Shown: one piece after another, positions 1 to 9,992 of the stretch | How the letters are laid out: each line of letters begins with the position of its first letter | How positions within the stretch are numbered: the stretch's first letter is position 1 | Assembly: GCF_014652235.1 (NCBI RefSeq) | Contig: NZ_BMYK01000001.1 | Span: 503,536-567,535, forward strand | Direction of reading: 5' to 3' | Length of the DNA: 64,000 bases | Origin: Pseudorhodoferax aquiterrae | GTDB lineage: Bacteria; Pseudomonadota; Gammaproteobacteria; Burkholderiales; Burkholderiaceae_C | Program-made: the position numbers and the translations under genes | The notes under the pieces: model-generated | What the model was told of the DNA's origin: nothing | What the model saw: only the letters and a program-made list of their open reading frames with translations | The model's database searches: none

Positions 1-842
1 CCACCAACTTCATCCTGTCGGAGATGCGCAGCAAGGGGCTGGACTTCGACGTGGTGCTCAAGGAAGCCCAGCGCCTGGGCTATGCCGAGGCCGACCCGAC
101 CTTCGACATCGAGGGCGTGGACGCCGCGCACAAGGCCACCATCATGTCGGCCATCGCCTTCGGCATCCCGGTGCAGTTCGACAAGGCCTACGTGGAAGGC
201 ATCACCAAGCTGTCGGCCCAGGACATCCGCTATGCCGAGCAACTGGGCTACCGCATCAAGCTGCTGGGCATCACCAAGCGCGTGGACAAGGGCGTGGAGC
301 TGCGCGTGCACCCCAGCCTGGTGCCGAGCAAGCGCCTGATCGCCAATGTCGAGGGTGCGATGAACGCGGTGGTCGTGCAGGCCGATGCCGTGGGCACCAC
401 GCTGTACTACGGCAAGGGCGCCGGCAGCGAGCCGACCGCCAGTGCCGTGATCGCCGACCTGGTCGACATCACGCGCCTGGCCACGGCCGACCCCGAGCAC
501 CGCGTGCCGCACCTGGCTTTCCAGCACGACGCGCTGAGCGACCTGCAGGTGCTGCCCATGGGCGAAGTGGTCACGAGCTACTACCTGCGCCTGCGCGTGG
601 CCGACCAGGCCGGCGTGCTGGCCAAGGTCACGGGCCTGCTGGCCGAGGCCGACATCAGCATCGACGCCGTGCTGCAGCGCGAGGCCGACGACGTGGGCGG
701 CGAGGGCTCCACGCAGACCGACCTCATCATCCTCACGCACGACTGCCAGGAAGCGCGCATGGACGCGGCCATCGCCAAGATGCAGGCATTGCCCACGGTG
801 CTGGCGCCGATCACGCGCATCCGCAAGGAAGAGCTCAACTGA
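1..842 (+). CDS. hom: Homoserine dehydrogenase, C-terminal part (5' end outside window)
   Basis: This enzyme reduces aspartate semialdehyde to homoserine with NAD(P)H, the branch point to threonine and methionine. The reading frame is open from the first bases of the window (frame set by position 3), so the N-terminal Rossmann domain is missing. What remains starts at the conserved TNFIL segment of the catalytic domain. It continues through the substrate-binding region with GVELRVHPSL and ends in an ACT domain (roughly the last 80 residues, from YYLRLRVADQAGVLAKV), the usual allosteric module for threonine feedback. The stop codon overlaps the thrC start (TGATG), so translation is probably coupled. 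The family assignment is secure; the allosteric effector is inferred from the family. Confidence 0.95.
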   Translation, partial: TNFILSEMRSKGLDFDVVLKEAQRLGYAEADPTFDIEGVDAAHKATIMSAIAFGIPVQFDKAYVEGITKLSAQDIRYAEQLGYRIKLLGITKRVDKGVELRVHPSLVPSKRLIANVEGAMNAVVVQADAVGTTLYYGKGAGSEPTASAVIADLVDITRLATADPEHRVPHLAFQHDALSDLQVLPMGEVVTSYYLRLRVADQAGVLAKVTGLLAEADISIDAVLQREADDVGGEGSTQTDLIILTHDCQEARMDAAIAKMQALPTVLAPITRIRKEELN

Positions 843-2257
843 TGCGCTATCTCTCCACCCGCGGCCACCCGGACCGCAAGCGCTTCTGCGAGATCCTGCT
901 CGAAGGCCTGGCGCCCGACGGCGGCCTGTACCTGCCCGAGCACTACCCGCAGGTCGATGCGGCGACGCTGGCGCGCTGGCGCCAGCTGCCTTACGCCGAG
1001 CTGGCCTTCGAGATCCTGTCGCTCTACATCGACGACATCCCGGCCGCCGACCTCCAGGCGCTCTGCGCCAAGACCTACACGCGCGAGGTCTTCGGCACCG
1101 AGGCCATCGTGCCGCTGCGCCCGCTCGAAGACGGCGTGTTCCTCGAGGCCCTGTCCAACGGCCCCACGCTGGCCTTCAAGGACATGGCCATGCAGCTGCT
1201 CGGCAACCTGTTCGAGTACGAACTGGGCCGGCGCGGCGAGGAACTCAACATCCTGGGCGCCACGAGCGGCGACACCGGCAGCGCGGCCGAGTACGCCATG
1301 CGCGGCAAAAAGGGTGTGCGTGTCTTCATGACCTCGCCCTACGGCCGCATGAGCCCGTTCCAGCAGGCCCAGATGTTCAGCCTGCAGGACGCCAACATCC
1401 ACAACCTGGCCGTGGACGGCGTGTTCGACGACTGCCAGGACATCGTCAAGGCCGTCTCCAACGACCTCGCGTTCAAGCGCCAGTACCGCATCGGCACCGT
1501 CAACTCGATCAACTGGGCGCGCTTGCTGGCCCAGGTGGTCTACTACTTCGCGGGCTACTTCCAGGCCACGAAGGCCGAGGGTGAGCACGTCAGCTTCACG
1601 GTGCCCTCGGGCAACTTCGGCAACATCTGCGCCGGCCATGTCGCGCGCATGATGGGCCTGCCGATCGCCAAACTGGTCGTTGCCACGAACGAGAACGACG
1701 TGCTCGACGAGTTCTTCCGCACCGGCGTCTACCGCGTGCGCGGCAGCGCCGACACGCACGAGACCTCCAGCCCGTCGATGGACATCTCCAAGGCGTCCAA
1801 CTTCGAGCGCTTCGTGTTCGACCTGCTGGGCCGCGACGGTGCCCGCACGGCAGCGTTGTTCGGCGCGGGCCTGGCGCAGACCGGGCGCTTCGACCTGTCG
1901 GCCGATCCGCTGTTCGCGCAGGCGGCCACGCGCTTCGGTTTCGCCAGCGGCAAGAGCACGCATGCCGACCGGCTCGCGACCATCCGCGACACCTGGGCGC
2001 GCTTCAACCAGATGATCGACACGCACACGGCCGACGGCCTCAAGGTCGCGCGCGAGCAGTTGAGCGCTGGCGTGCCCATGGTGGTGCTCGAGACCGCGCT
2101 GCCGATCAAGTTCGCCGAGACCATCGTCGAAGCCCTGGGCCGCGCGCCCGAGCGGCCCGCCAAATTCGACGGCATCGAGAACCTGCCGCGCCGCGTGCAG
2201 CGCGTGCCGGCCGACGCGGACGTCATCAAGCGCTACATCGCCGAACACTGCGCATGA
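842..2257 (+). CDS. thrC: Threonine synthase
   Basis: PLP-dependent enzyme of 471 residues that converts O-phosphohomoserine to threonine and phosphate. The N-terminal segment MRYLSTRG is typical of the family. The PLP-binding lysine is in TLAFKDMAMQ at about residue 113, and SGDTGSAAEYA supplies the phosphate-binding loop. The length matches the long (about 470-residue) bacterial class. Its ATG overlaps the hom stop by one base, and its own stop overlaps the mobB start (ATGA). This forms a tight co-transcribed string that runs from threonine synthesis into molybdenum cofactor genes. Only the co-transcription is inference. Confidence 0.96.
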   Translation: MRYLSTRGHPDRKRFCEILLEGLAPDGGLYLPEHYPQVDAATLARWRQLPYAELAFEILSLYIDDIPAADLQALCAKTYTREVFGTEAIVPLRPLEDGVFLEALSNGPTLAFKDMAMQLLGNLFEYELGRRGEELNILGATSGDTGSAAEYAMRGKKGVRVFMTSPYGRMSPFQQAQMFSLQDANIHNLAVDGVFDDCQDIVKAVSNDLAFKRQYRIGTVNSINWARLLAQVVYYFAGYFQATKAEGEHVSFTVPSGNFGNICAGHVARMMGLPIAKLVVATNENDVLDEFFRTGVYRVRGSADTHETSSPSMDISKASNFERFVFDLLGRDGARTAALFGAGLAQTGRFDLSADPLFAQAATRFGFASGKSTHADRLATIRDTWARFNQMIDTHTADGLKVAREQLSAGVPMVVLETALPIKFAETIVEALGRAPERPAKFDGIENLPRRVQRVPADADVIKRYIAEHCA

Positions 2258-2787
2258 GGGTCGTGGGCTTCGCCGGCTACTCCGGTGCCGGCAAGACCAC
2301 GCTGATCGAGCGGTTGATTCCGCTGCTCAAAGCGCGCGGCGAGGTGGTCTCGGTCGTCAAGCACGCGCACCATGGCTTCGACATCGACACGCCCGGCAAG
2401 GACAGCTGGCGCCACCGCGAGGCCGGTGCGCAGGAGGTGGTGATCGCCTCGGACCGCCGGCTGGCCTTGCTGCGCGAGTACGCGACCGAGCAGGCGCCCA
2501 CCGCGCGCGGCCTCATCGCCGAGCTGCGCCAGCCATCGGACTGGGTGCTCGTCGAAGGCTTCAAGCACGAGGACCTGCCGCGCCTGGAACTGCGCCGCGC
2601 CGGCGAGCAGCGCCCCGCGCGCTATCCCGAAGACCCGCACGTGCGCGCCGTGCTGACCGATGCGCCGGCCGCGCTCCAGCCCGCGCCCCCCTGCCCGGTG
2701 CTGGATCTGAACGACGTGCCGGCGCTGGCCCGCTGGCTGGCCGACAATGCCGGGCTGTTCGCCCTCCGCCCCGACGACGCTCCATGA
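2254..2787 (+). CDS. mobB: Molybdopterin-guanine dinucleotide biosynthesis GTP-binding protein MobB
   Basis: A 177-residue P-loop protein that assists MobA in attaching GMP to molybdopterin. The Walker A motif GYSGAGKTT is at residues 8-16. It is followed by the MobB signature VKHAHHGFDIDTPGKDS and then SWRHREAGA, and VLVEGFKHE lies in the central part. The length is normal for stand-alone MobB. It overlaps thrC by four bases and moeA by four bases, so the moco genes appear translationally coupled to thrC. No mobA gene is seen in the window. Confidence 0.93.
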   Translation: MRVVGFAGYSGAGKTTLIERLIPLLKARGEVVSVVKHAHHGFDIDTPGKDSWRHREAGAQEVVIASDRRLALLREYATEQAPTARGLIAELRQPSDWVLVEGFKHEDLPRLELRRAGEQRPARYPEDPHVRAVLTDAPAALQPAPPCPVLDLNDVPALARWLADNAGLFALRPDDAP

Positions 2788-4028
2788 ACACACCCGCCGC
2801 CACGCTCAAGACCCTGGACGAAGCCCTGGCCCAGCTGCTGGGCTACGCTGCGCCGCTGGCCGCCCCCGAAACCGTGTCCACCTTCGACGCCGACCGCCGC
2901 GTGCTGGCGCGCGACGCGGTGTCCGGCCTGCAGGTGCCGCCGCTGGACAACAGCGCCATGGATGGCTACGCGCTGCGCTGTGCCGACGTGCCCGCCGCGG
3001 GCACGGTGCTGCCCGTGTCGCAGCGCATCCCGGCGGGGAGCACGGGCACCGCGCTTGCTGCCGGCACGGCCGCGCGCATCTTCACGGGAGCGCCCGTGCC
3101 CGCGGGCGCCGACGCCGTGGTCATGCAGGAAGACTGCGAACTGCGGGGCGACGGCCGCATCCAGGTGCGCACCGCGCCCACGCCGGGCCTGGCCATCCGC
3201 CGTGCCGGCGAAGACGTGGCGCTGGGCGCCACCGTGCTCGCACGCGGTACGCGGCTCACGCCGGCCGCGCTGGGCCTGGCGGCCAGCATCGGCCTGGCGG
3301 AGCTCACGGTCGCGCGGCGCCCGCGCGTGGCCCTGTTCTCCACCGGCGATGAACTCGTGATGCCGGATGAGGTGCCGCCGGCGCAGATGCGGCCCGGCGC
3401 GATCTACAACTCCAACCGCTTCTTCCTGCGCGCGCTCCTGCTGCGCCTGGGCTGCGAGGTCAGCGACCTGGGCATCGTGCCGGACCGGCTGGATGCCACC
3501 ACCGAGGCGCTGCACAGCGCGGCGCAGGGCCACGACCTGGTGCTGACCAGCGGCGGCGTCTCGGTCGGCGAGGAAGACCATGTCAAGCCCGCCGTACAGG
3601 CGCTCGGCCGGCTTGAGCTCTGGCAGATCGCGATCAAGCCCGGCAAGCCCTTCGCCTACGGGTCGCTTCCTGGCGCCGCTGGCGCGGCCTGCCATTTCAT
3701 CGGCCTGCCCGGCAACCCGGTGTCCAGCCTGGTCACCTTCCTGATGCTGGTGCGGCCCTTTGTGCTGCAGCTGCAGGGCGCCGCCCGCACGGCGCCCACC
3801 GCCGTCCACCTGCCGGCCGCCTTCGACTGGAAGCGCGCCGACCGGCGCCGCGAGTTCCTGCGCGCGCGCCGCAACGCCGACGGTGCGCTGGAACTGTTTC
3901 CCAACCAGAGCTCTGGCGTGCTGACCTCGGTGGCCTGGGGCGATGGCCTGGTCGACACCCCGGCCGGCCAGCCGATCGCGCGCGGCGACACCGTGCGTTT
4001 CCTGCCTTTCGAGGACCTCTGGGGATGA
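2784..4028 (+). CDS. moeA: Molybdopterin molybdenumtransferase MoeA
   Basis: MoeA inserts molybdate into adenylylated molybdopterin; 414 residues, the usual length. Visible signatures are DNSAMDGYALR near the N-terminus, IFTGAPVPAGADAVVMQED, STGDELV, TSGGVSVGEEDHVK and the GKPFAYG/LPGNPVSS segment of the MoeA/MogA-like domain. The C-terminal 80 residues form the small beta-barrel domain IV. It starts on the ATGA overlap with mobB and ends on an ATGA overlap with moaD, so the four genes are packed without gaps. Confidence 0.95.
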   Translation: MNTPAATLKTLDEALAQLLGYAAPLAAPETVSTFDADRRVLARDAVSGLQVPPLDNSAMDGYALRCADVPAAGTVLPVSQRIPAGSTGTALAAGTAARIFTGAPVPAGADAVVMQEDCELRGDGRIQVRTAPTPGLAIRRAGEDVALGATVLARGTRLTPAALGLAASIGLAELTVARRPRVALFSTGDELVMPDEVPPAQMRPGAIYNSNRFFLRALLLRLGCEVSDLGIVPDRLDATTEALHSAAQGHDLVLTSGGVSVGEEDHVKPAVQALGRLELWQIAIKPGKPFAYGSLPGAAGAACHFIGLPGNPVSSLVTFLMLVRPFVLQLQGAARTAPTAVHLPAAFDWKRADRRREFLRARRNADGALELFPNQSSGVLTSVAWGDGLVDTPAGQPIARGDTVRFLPFEDLWG

Positions 4029-4276
4029 AGCTGTCCATCCGCTATTTCGCCTCCATCCGCGAAGGCCTGGGCCTGGGCCAGGAGGCGGTGCACACCGAGG
4101 CCGCCACCGTCGGCGCCCTGCGCGACGAACTGCTCGCGCGCGGCGGGGCCTATGCCGAACTGCTGGCCCGGGGCCGCGCCGTGCGCGTGGCCGTGGACCA
4201 GCAGATGCAGGACGAGGCTGCCGCGCTGCACGAAGGCGCCGAAGTCGCCTTCTTCCCGCCCGTCACGGGCGGCTGA
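4025..4276 (+). CDS. moaD: Molybdopterin synthase sulfur carrier subunit MoaD
   Basis: Ubiquitin-fold protein of 83 residues that ends in the Gly-Gly tail (PVTGG) whose thiocarboxylate donates sulfur to precursor Z inside the MoaD-MoaE complex. MKLSIRYFASIREGLG at the N-terminus is characteristic. It overlaps moeA by four bases. Its last 14 bases overlap the 3' end of the convergent dihydrodipicolinate synthase gene. Its partner moaE lies 1.1 kb downstream beyond that opposite-strand gene, an unusual split of a normally adjacent pair. Confidence 0.94.
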   Translation: MKLSIRYFASIREGLGLGQEAVHTEAATVGALRDELLARGGAYAELLARGRAVRVAVDQQMQDEAAALHEGAEVAFFPPVTGG

Positions 4277-5147
4277 GCAGGCCGTCCTCCAGCGCACGCA
4301 GGCGCTGGCGCAGCGCTGCGGAAGCCGGCGTCATCGGCGCACGCAGGCGGTCCTCCATCTGTTCGGCCTCGGCCAGCAAGGCCTTGATCGGCCCCGGATT
4401 GGGCTCGCCGAACACGGCCTGCACCCAGGGCAGCAGCGGCTGCCAGAGCGCCCGCGCCTCGGCCAGTGCGCCGGCCTGCAGGCGTTCAATCACGTGCACG
4501 AAGCGCTCGGTGTGCCGGTGCGCGCTGGACGCGATCGCCCCGCTGGCGCCCAGCGCCACGCTGCCGAAGATCTGCGCGTCCTCGCCGGCCAGCACGGCGA
4601 GCCGGCCGTCGGCGACGAGCGCAGCGGTCTTGCCCGCGTCGCCGCCGCAGTCCTTGACCGCCTGGATGCGCGGGTGCGCGGCCAGCGCCAGCAGCGTCTC
4701 CAGGCGTAGCTCCACGCCCGTGCGGTAGGGGATGTCGTAGAGCACCAGCGGCACCGGACTGGCATCGGCCAGGGTGCGGAACCAGGTCAGCAGCCCTTCC
4801 TGCGAGGGCCGGATGTAGTAAGGCGCGGCCACCAGCACGCCGGCCACCGGCCGCGTGCAGACGGCTTGCAGCTGGGCGCGCACGCCCTGCAACCGGTAGC
4901 CACCCACGCCCATCAGCACGGGCAGGCCGCCGGCCGCGGCCAGCGTCGTGTCCAGCACGGCGAGCTGCTCGTCGGCCGTCAGCGCGGCGGCCTCGCCGGT
5001 GCTGCCGCAGGGCACGAAGCCGGCCACGCCGCGGCCGGCCAGGTCGCGCACCAGTGCGGCCAGCGCGGCGTGGTCGACGCGGTCATCGGCCGTGAACGGC
5101 GTGACCAGTGGAATCCACAGGCCGGAGAACAGGGAGGAAGAAGACAC
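4263..5147 (-). CDS. dapA: 4-Hydroxy-tetrahydrodipicolinate synthase family protein (DapA-like)
   Basis: Class I aldolase-fold enzyme of about 294 residues; DapA condenses pyruvate with aspartate semialdehyde in lysine synthesis. The Schiff-base lysine is in AVKDCGGD and the conserved tyrosine in LYDIPYRTG. The active-site loop reads GSTGE where DapA usually has GTTGE, so the first Thr of the pair is Ser. I chose the GTG at 5147 because AAAGGA sits five bases upstream and the protein then begins just before [13 protein letters not shown]; an in-frame start at 5249 would add 34 residues with no family match. The gene lies on the strand opposite to the surrounding moco genes. It could be a paralogue of a second dapA elsewhere, or another member of the DHDPS/NAL family. 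Confidence 0.85.
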   Translation of the reverse strand: MSSSSLFSGLWIPLVTPFTADDRVDHAALAALVRDLAGRGVAGFVPCGSTGEAAALTADEQLAVLDTTLAAAGGLPVLMGVGGYRLQGVRAQLQAVCTRPVAGVLVAAPYYIRPSQEGLLTWFRTLADASPVPLVLYDIPYRTGVELRLETLLALAAHPRIQAVKDCGGDAGKTAALVADGRLAVLAGEDAQIFGSVALGASGAIASSAHRHTERFVHVIERLQAGALAEARALWQPLLPWVQAVFGEPNPGPIKALLAEAEQMEDRLRAPMTPASAALRQRLRALEDGLLSRP

Positions 5148-5222
5148 AGCAATCCTTTCGATGGGAACGGGCAAGACCGGTGGGGTCGACCATCGAAGGG
5201 GGCGCGCGCGAAGCTCGTGCAG

Positions 5223-5271
5223 GGGGCTGCCAGGGGTTCCGTCGCACATCCGACGACGGAACCGCAGCCCC
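5223..5271. other. Long imperfect stem-loop between the divergent dapA-like and moaE genes
   Basis: Inverted repeat GGGGCTGC (5223-5230) plus GGTTCCGTCG (5235-5244) pairs exactly with CGACGGAACC (5254-5263) plus GCAGCCCC (5264-5271). This leaves a four-base bulge on one side and a nine-base loop. No T-run follows directly, so it does not look like a terminator. It lies 76 bases upstream of the dapA-like GTG and 116 bases upstream of the moaE ATG, so it could act as a leader RNA for either gene or as an operator. The 240-base gap holds nothing else that I recognise. Confidence 0.6.
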
Positions 5272-5387
5272 GGTCAGACGAGCAGCGGTTTGTTCGCTTT
5301 TTTCGCGCAGCAGCGGGCCACGGGTGTGGTGCTGGAGGCGATGCAAGCGGACATGGGGCGCGAGTGTACATGCGCCAAAATCGCCGC

Positions 5388-5870
5388 ATGTCTCTTCCCC
5401 GCGTCAGCATCCAGACCGCCGACTTCGACCTCGGCGCGGAGATCGCCGCCCTGCGCGCGCAGGACGCGCGCGTCGGCGCCGTCTGCAGCTTCGTCGGCAC
5501 CGTGCGCGACCGCCATCCCGATGCGCCCGGCCAGGTCACGGCCCTGGAGCTGGAGCACTACCCCGGCATGACCGAGCGCGCCATCGAGGCCATGGTGGAC
5601 GCCGCCTTCGCCCGCTTTCCGCTCTACGGCGCCCGCGTGGTGCACCGCGTGGGCCCGCTGGCGCCCACCGACCAGATCGTGCTGGTGGCCGTGAGCTCGG
5701 CGCACCGCGGTGCGGCGTTCCAGGCCTGCGAATTCCTCATGGACTACCTGAAGACCCAGGCCCCGTTCTGGAAGAAGGAACAGACCCCCGAAGGCGGCCG
5801 CTGGGTCGATGCGCGCGTCAGCGACGACGCGGCCCTGGCGCGTTGGGGCATCCAGGCCCGCAACGTCTGA
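5388..5870 (+). CDS. moaE: Molybdopterin synthase catalytic subunit MoaE
   Basis: The 160-residue large subunit transfers two sulfurs from MoaD thiocarboxylate to precursor Z. Family signatures are [26 protein letters not shown] and the lysine-rich active-site segment [10 protein letters not shown] near residue 120-130. The ATG at 5388 (MSLPRVSIQ) matches the family N-terminus; an ATG 18 bases upstream is also possible, and neither has a clear ribosome-binding site. It is separated from moaD by the opposite-strand dapA-like gene, so it must have its own promoter, which I could not place. Confidence 0.94.
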   Translation: MSLPRVSIQTADFDLGAEIAALRAQDARVGAVCSFVGTVRDRHPDAPGQVTALELEHYPGMTERAIEAMVDAAFARFPLYGARVVHRVGPLAPTDQIVLVAVSSAHRGAAFQACEFLMDYLKTQAPFWKKEQTPEGGRWVDARVSDDAALARWGIQARNV

Positions 5871-5880
5871 TCCAGATCAA

Positions 5881-5902
5881 GCTGTCGGCGCGCACCGACA
5901 GC
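5881..5902 (+). terminator. Hairpin after moaE, possible terminator
   Basis: Perfect eight-base inverted repeat GCTGTCGG / CCGACAGC with a six-base loop, ten bases after the moaE stop and just upstream of the clpB promoter. No T-run follows, so intrinsic termination is uncertain. Confidence 0.45.
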
Positions 5903-5908
5903 GCCGCC

Positions 5909-5935
5909 CTTGAAACAGGGGCATCCTTTCCCCAT
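5909..5935 (+). promoter_or_regulatory. Heat-shock (sigma-32) promoter of clpB
   Basis: CTTGAAA at 5909-5915 and CCCCAT at 5930-5935 are separated by 14 bases. Both hexamer regions match the sigma-32 consensus exactly and the spacing is in the accepted range. A start about seven bases later would give a roughly 20-base leader containing GGAGAA (5950-5955), seven bases before the clpB ATG. Strong evidence from sequence alone that clpB is heat-shock controlled here. Confidence 0.88.
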
Positions 5936-5962
5936 GTTCGTTGCAATTCGGAGAACTCGAAC

Positions 5963-8566
<2,604 letters not shown>

Positions 8567-8604
8567 TGATGATCGCGGGCACGCAACAAAGGAGTGACGG
8601 GGCC

Positions 8605-8958
8605 GTGGGTGATTTCGTAGCGGGCCTCGTCCGCCTGATGTTGCAGCTCGCGCTGCTGGCCGCGGGCCTGGTCGTGGCCGCCGGCCTGGTCTTGGCCGCC
8701 GCCGTGCTGGCCGTGGTGTTCGGCCTGCGGTTGCTGTGGGCCAGGCTCACGGGCCGGCCGGTCATCCTGCGTTTTGGCGGCATGGGCGTGGACCCGGCCG
8801 CCACCTGGCGGCGCTACCGCAGCTGGCAGCAGGAGGCCACGCGCCCGCGCGGCCGCGCCGCACCGCAGACCGCGCCCGGCGAACCGCCGCCGTTCAGCCC
8901 GCCCGGCGCCATCACGCAGGACGTGGAAGACGTCCAGCCCAAGACGCCGCGCAGCTGA
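8605..8958 (+). CDS. Small hypothetical membrane protein
   Basis: About 117 residues. A long hydrophobic stretch of about 40 residues (LMLQLALLAAGL through LAVVFGLRLL) probably forms one long or two short membrane helices. A basic region and a Pro-rich, polar cytoplasmic tail follow. I chose the GTG at 8605 because AAGGAG lies ten bases upstream; ATG codons at 8566 and 8569, overlapping the clpB stop, are alternatives. It directly follows clpB and precedes a DUF2189 membrane protein. I do not recognise a function. Confidence 0.7.
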   Translation: MGDFVAGLVRLMLQLALLAAGLVVAAGLVLAAAVLAVVFGLRLLWARLTGRPVILRFGGMGVDPAATWRRYRSWQQEATRPRGRAAPQTAPGEPPPFSPPGAITQDVEDVQPKTPRS

Positions 8959-9009
8959 GCCCTTGATGCAGGTCAACGCGGCCTGCACCGCGCCATGGGA
9001 GCATGGCGC

Positions 9010-9780
9010 ATGCCCCGAAGAACGGCGACCCGTGCCCTGACCGAAAGCCAGCGTTTCGCCGTGCGCACGGTCGGCACCGCGGCGCCGCTGCGCTGGCTCG
9101 CACGCGGCTGGGCCGACCTGTGGCGCTGCCCCTTGCCGGGGCTGCTGCACGGCCTGCTGTTGACCGCCTTCGGTGGCGCACTTGCGCTGCTGGCCCATGC
9201 GCACTTCTGGCTGCTGGCCGGGGCCTTCTCGGGCTTTCTGCTGGTCGCACCCATTGCGGCCACGGGGCTTTATGCGGTCAGCCAGGCGCTCGAGCGCGGG
9301 CAGACACCAGGGCTTGCCACGGCGCTCCAGGCCTGGCGGCCGCGCGACGGCCGGCTCGTGCTGTTCGGGGTGCTGCTCGCGCTGGCTGGCACGGGCTGGG
9401 TCGTGACTTCCGCTGCCCTCGTCACAGGCTTCGCGCCCGGTGCGGTGCAGCGCCCGGAGGACTTCCTGCGCCTGGTGGCGGCCGATGCCAGCTGGCTGTT
9501 CGAACTCTGGCTGGCGCTGGGCGCACTGCTGGCGGCGCCCGTGTTCGCATCGAGCGTCGTGGCCATTCCGATGATGCTGGACCGCCGCATCGGCGTGCTG
9601 GCGGCCGTGCTGACCAGCTGGCGCGCGGTGCTGGACAACCCCGTGCCCATGGCCTTGTGGGCCGTGCTGCTCGTGGGCCTCACCCTGGTGTCGCTGCTGC
9701 CTGCGCTCGTGGGTCTGGTGCTGGCCGCGCCCTGGCTTGCGCATGCGAGCTGGCATGCCTACCGCGACCTCGTGGACTGA
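9010..9780 (+). CDS. DUF2189 domain-containing integral membrane protein
   Basis: A 256-residue protein with about six predicted hydrophobic segments (for example LPGLLHGLLLTAFGGALALL, LVLFGVLLALAGTGWVV and ALWAVLLVGLTLVSLLPALV). The N-terminal RTVGTAAPLRWLARGWADL pattern is typical of DUF2189, a family of unknown function common in proteobacteria. The ATG at 9010 has GGGAG eight bases upstream and is preferred to the ATG at 8995. The next gene starts five bases after its stop, so the two small membrane proteins are probably co-transcribed. Confidence 0.82.
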   Translation: MPRRTATRALTESQRFAVRTVGTAAPLRWLARGWADLWRCPLPGLLHGLLLTAFGGALALLAHAHFWLLAGAFSGFLLVAPIAATGLYAVSQALERGQTPGLATALQAWRPRDGRLVLFGVLLALAGTGWVVTSAALVTGFAPGAVQRPEDFLRLVAADASWLFELWLALGALLAAPVFASSVVAIPMMLDRRIGVLAAVLTSWRAVLDNPVPMALWAVLLVGLTLVSLLPALVGLVLAAPWLAHASWHAYRDLVD

Positions 9781-9785
9781 AGCGC

Positions 9786-9992
9786 ATGTTCGGCTACACC
9801 GAAGCCCAGATCGCCTGGTTCGGCATGACCTTCGGCCTGGGCGCCTTCATGCTCTACATGCTGTTCATCATCCTGCAGCTCGCGCGCGAGTCCCGGGCCG
9901 GGCGCTTCGGCACCTTCGTGCTGCTGCTGGGTCTGGGCCTGGGCATGGTCGGCTTTGCGGCCAAGGGCGTGATCAAGTTTTTTCTGAGTTGA
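9786..9992 (+). CDS. DUF2788-type small membrane protein
   Basis: Only 68 residues with two transmembrane helices: FGMTFGLGAFMLYMLFIIL, then a polar hinge QLARESRAGRFG, then TFVLLLGLGLGMVGFAAKGVI. The opening MFGYTEAQIAWFG and the hinge match my recollection of DUF2788, a betaproteobacterial family of unknown function. It follows the DUF2189 gene by five bases. Its last 20 bases overlap the 3' end of the convergent FAD monooxygenase gene. Confidence 0.8.
   Translation: MFGYTEAQIAWFGMTFGLGAFMLYMLFIILQLARESRAGRFGTFVLLLGLGLGMVGFAAKGVIKFFLS

Noticed and set aside
5108..5962. N-terminal extension of ClpB by 285 codons
   Set aside because: The extension runs through moaE in another frame. The ATG at 5963 has a ribosome-binding site and heat-shock promoter and aligns with the family start.
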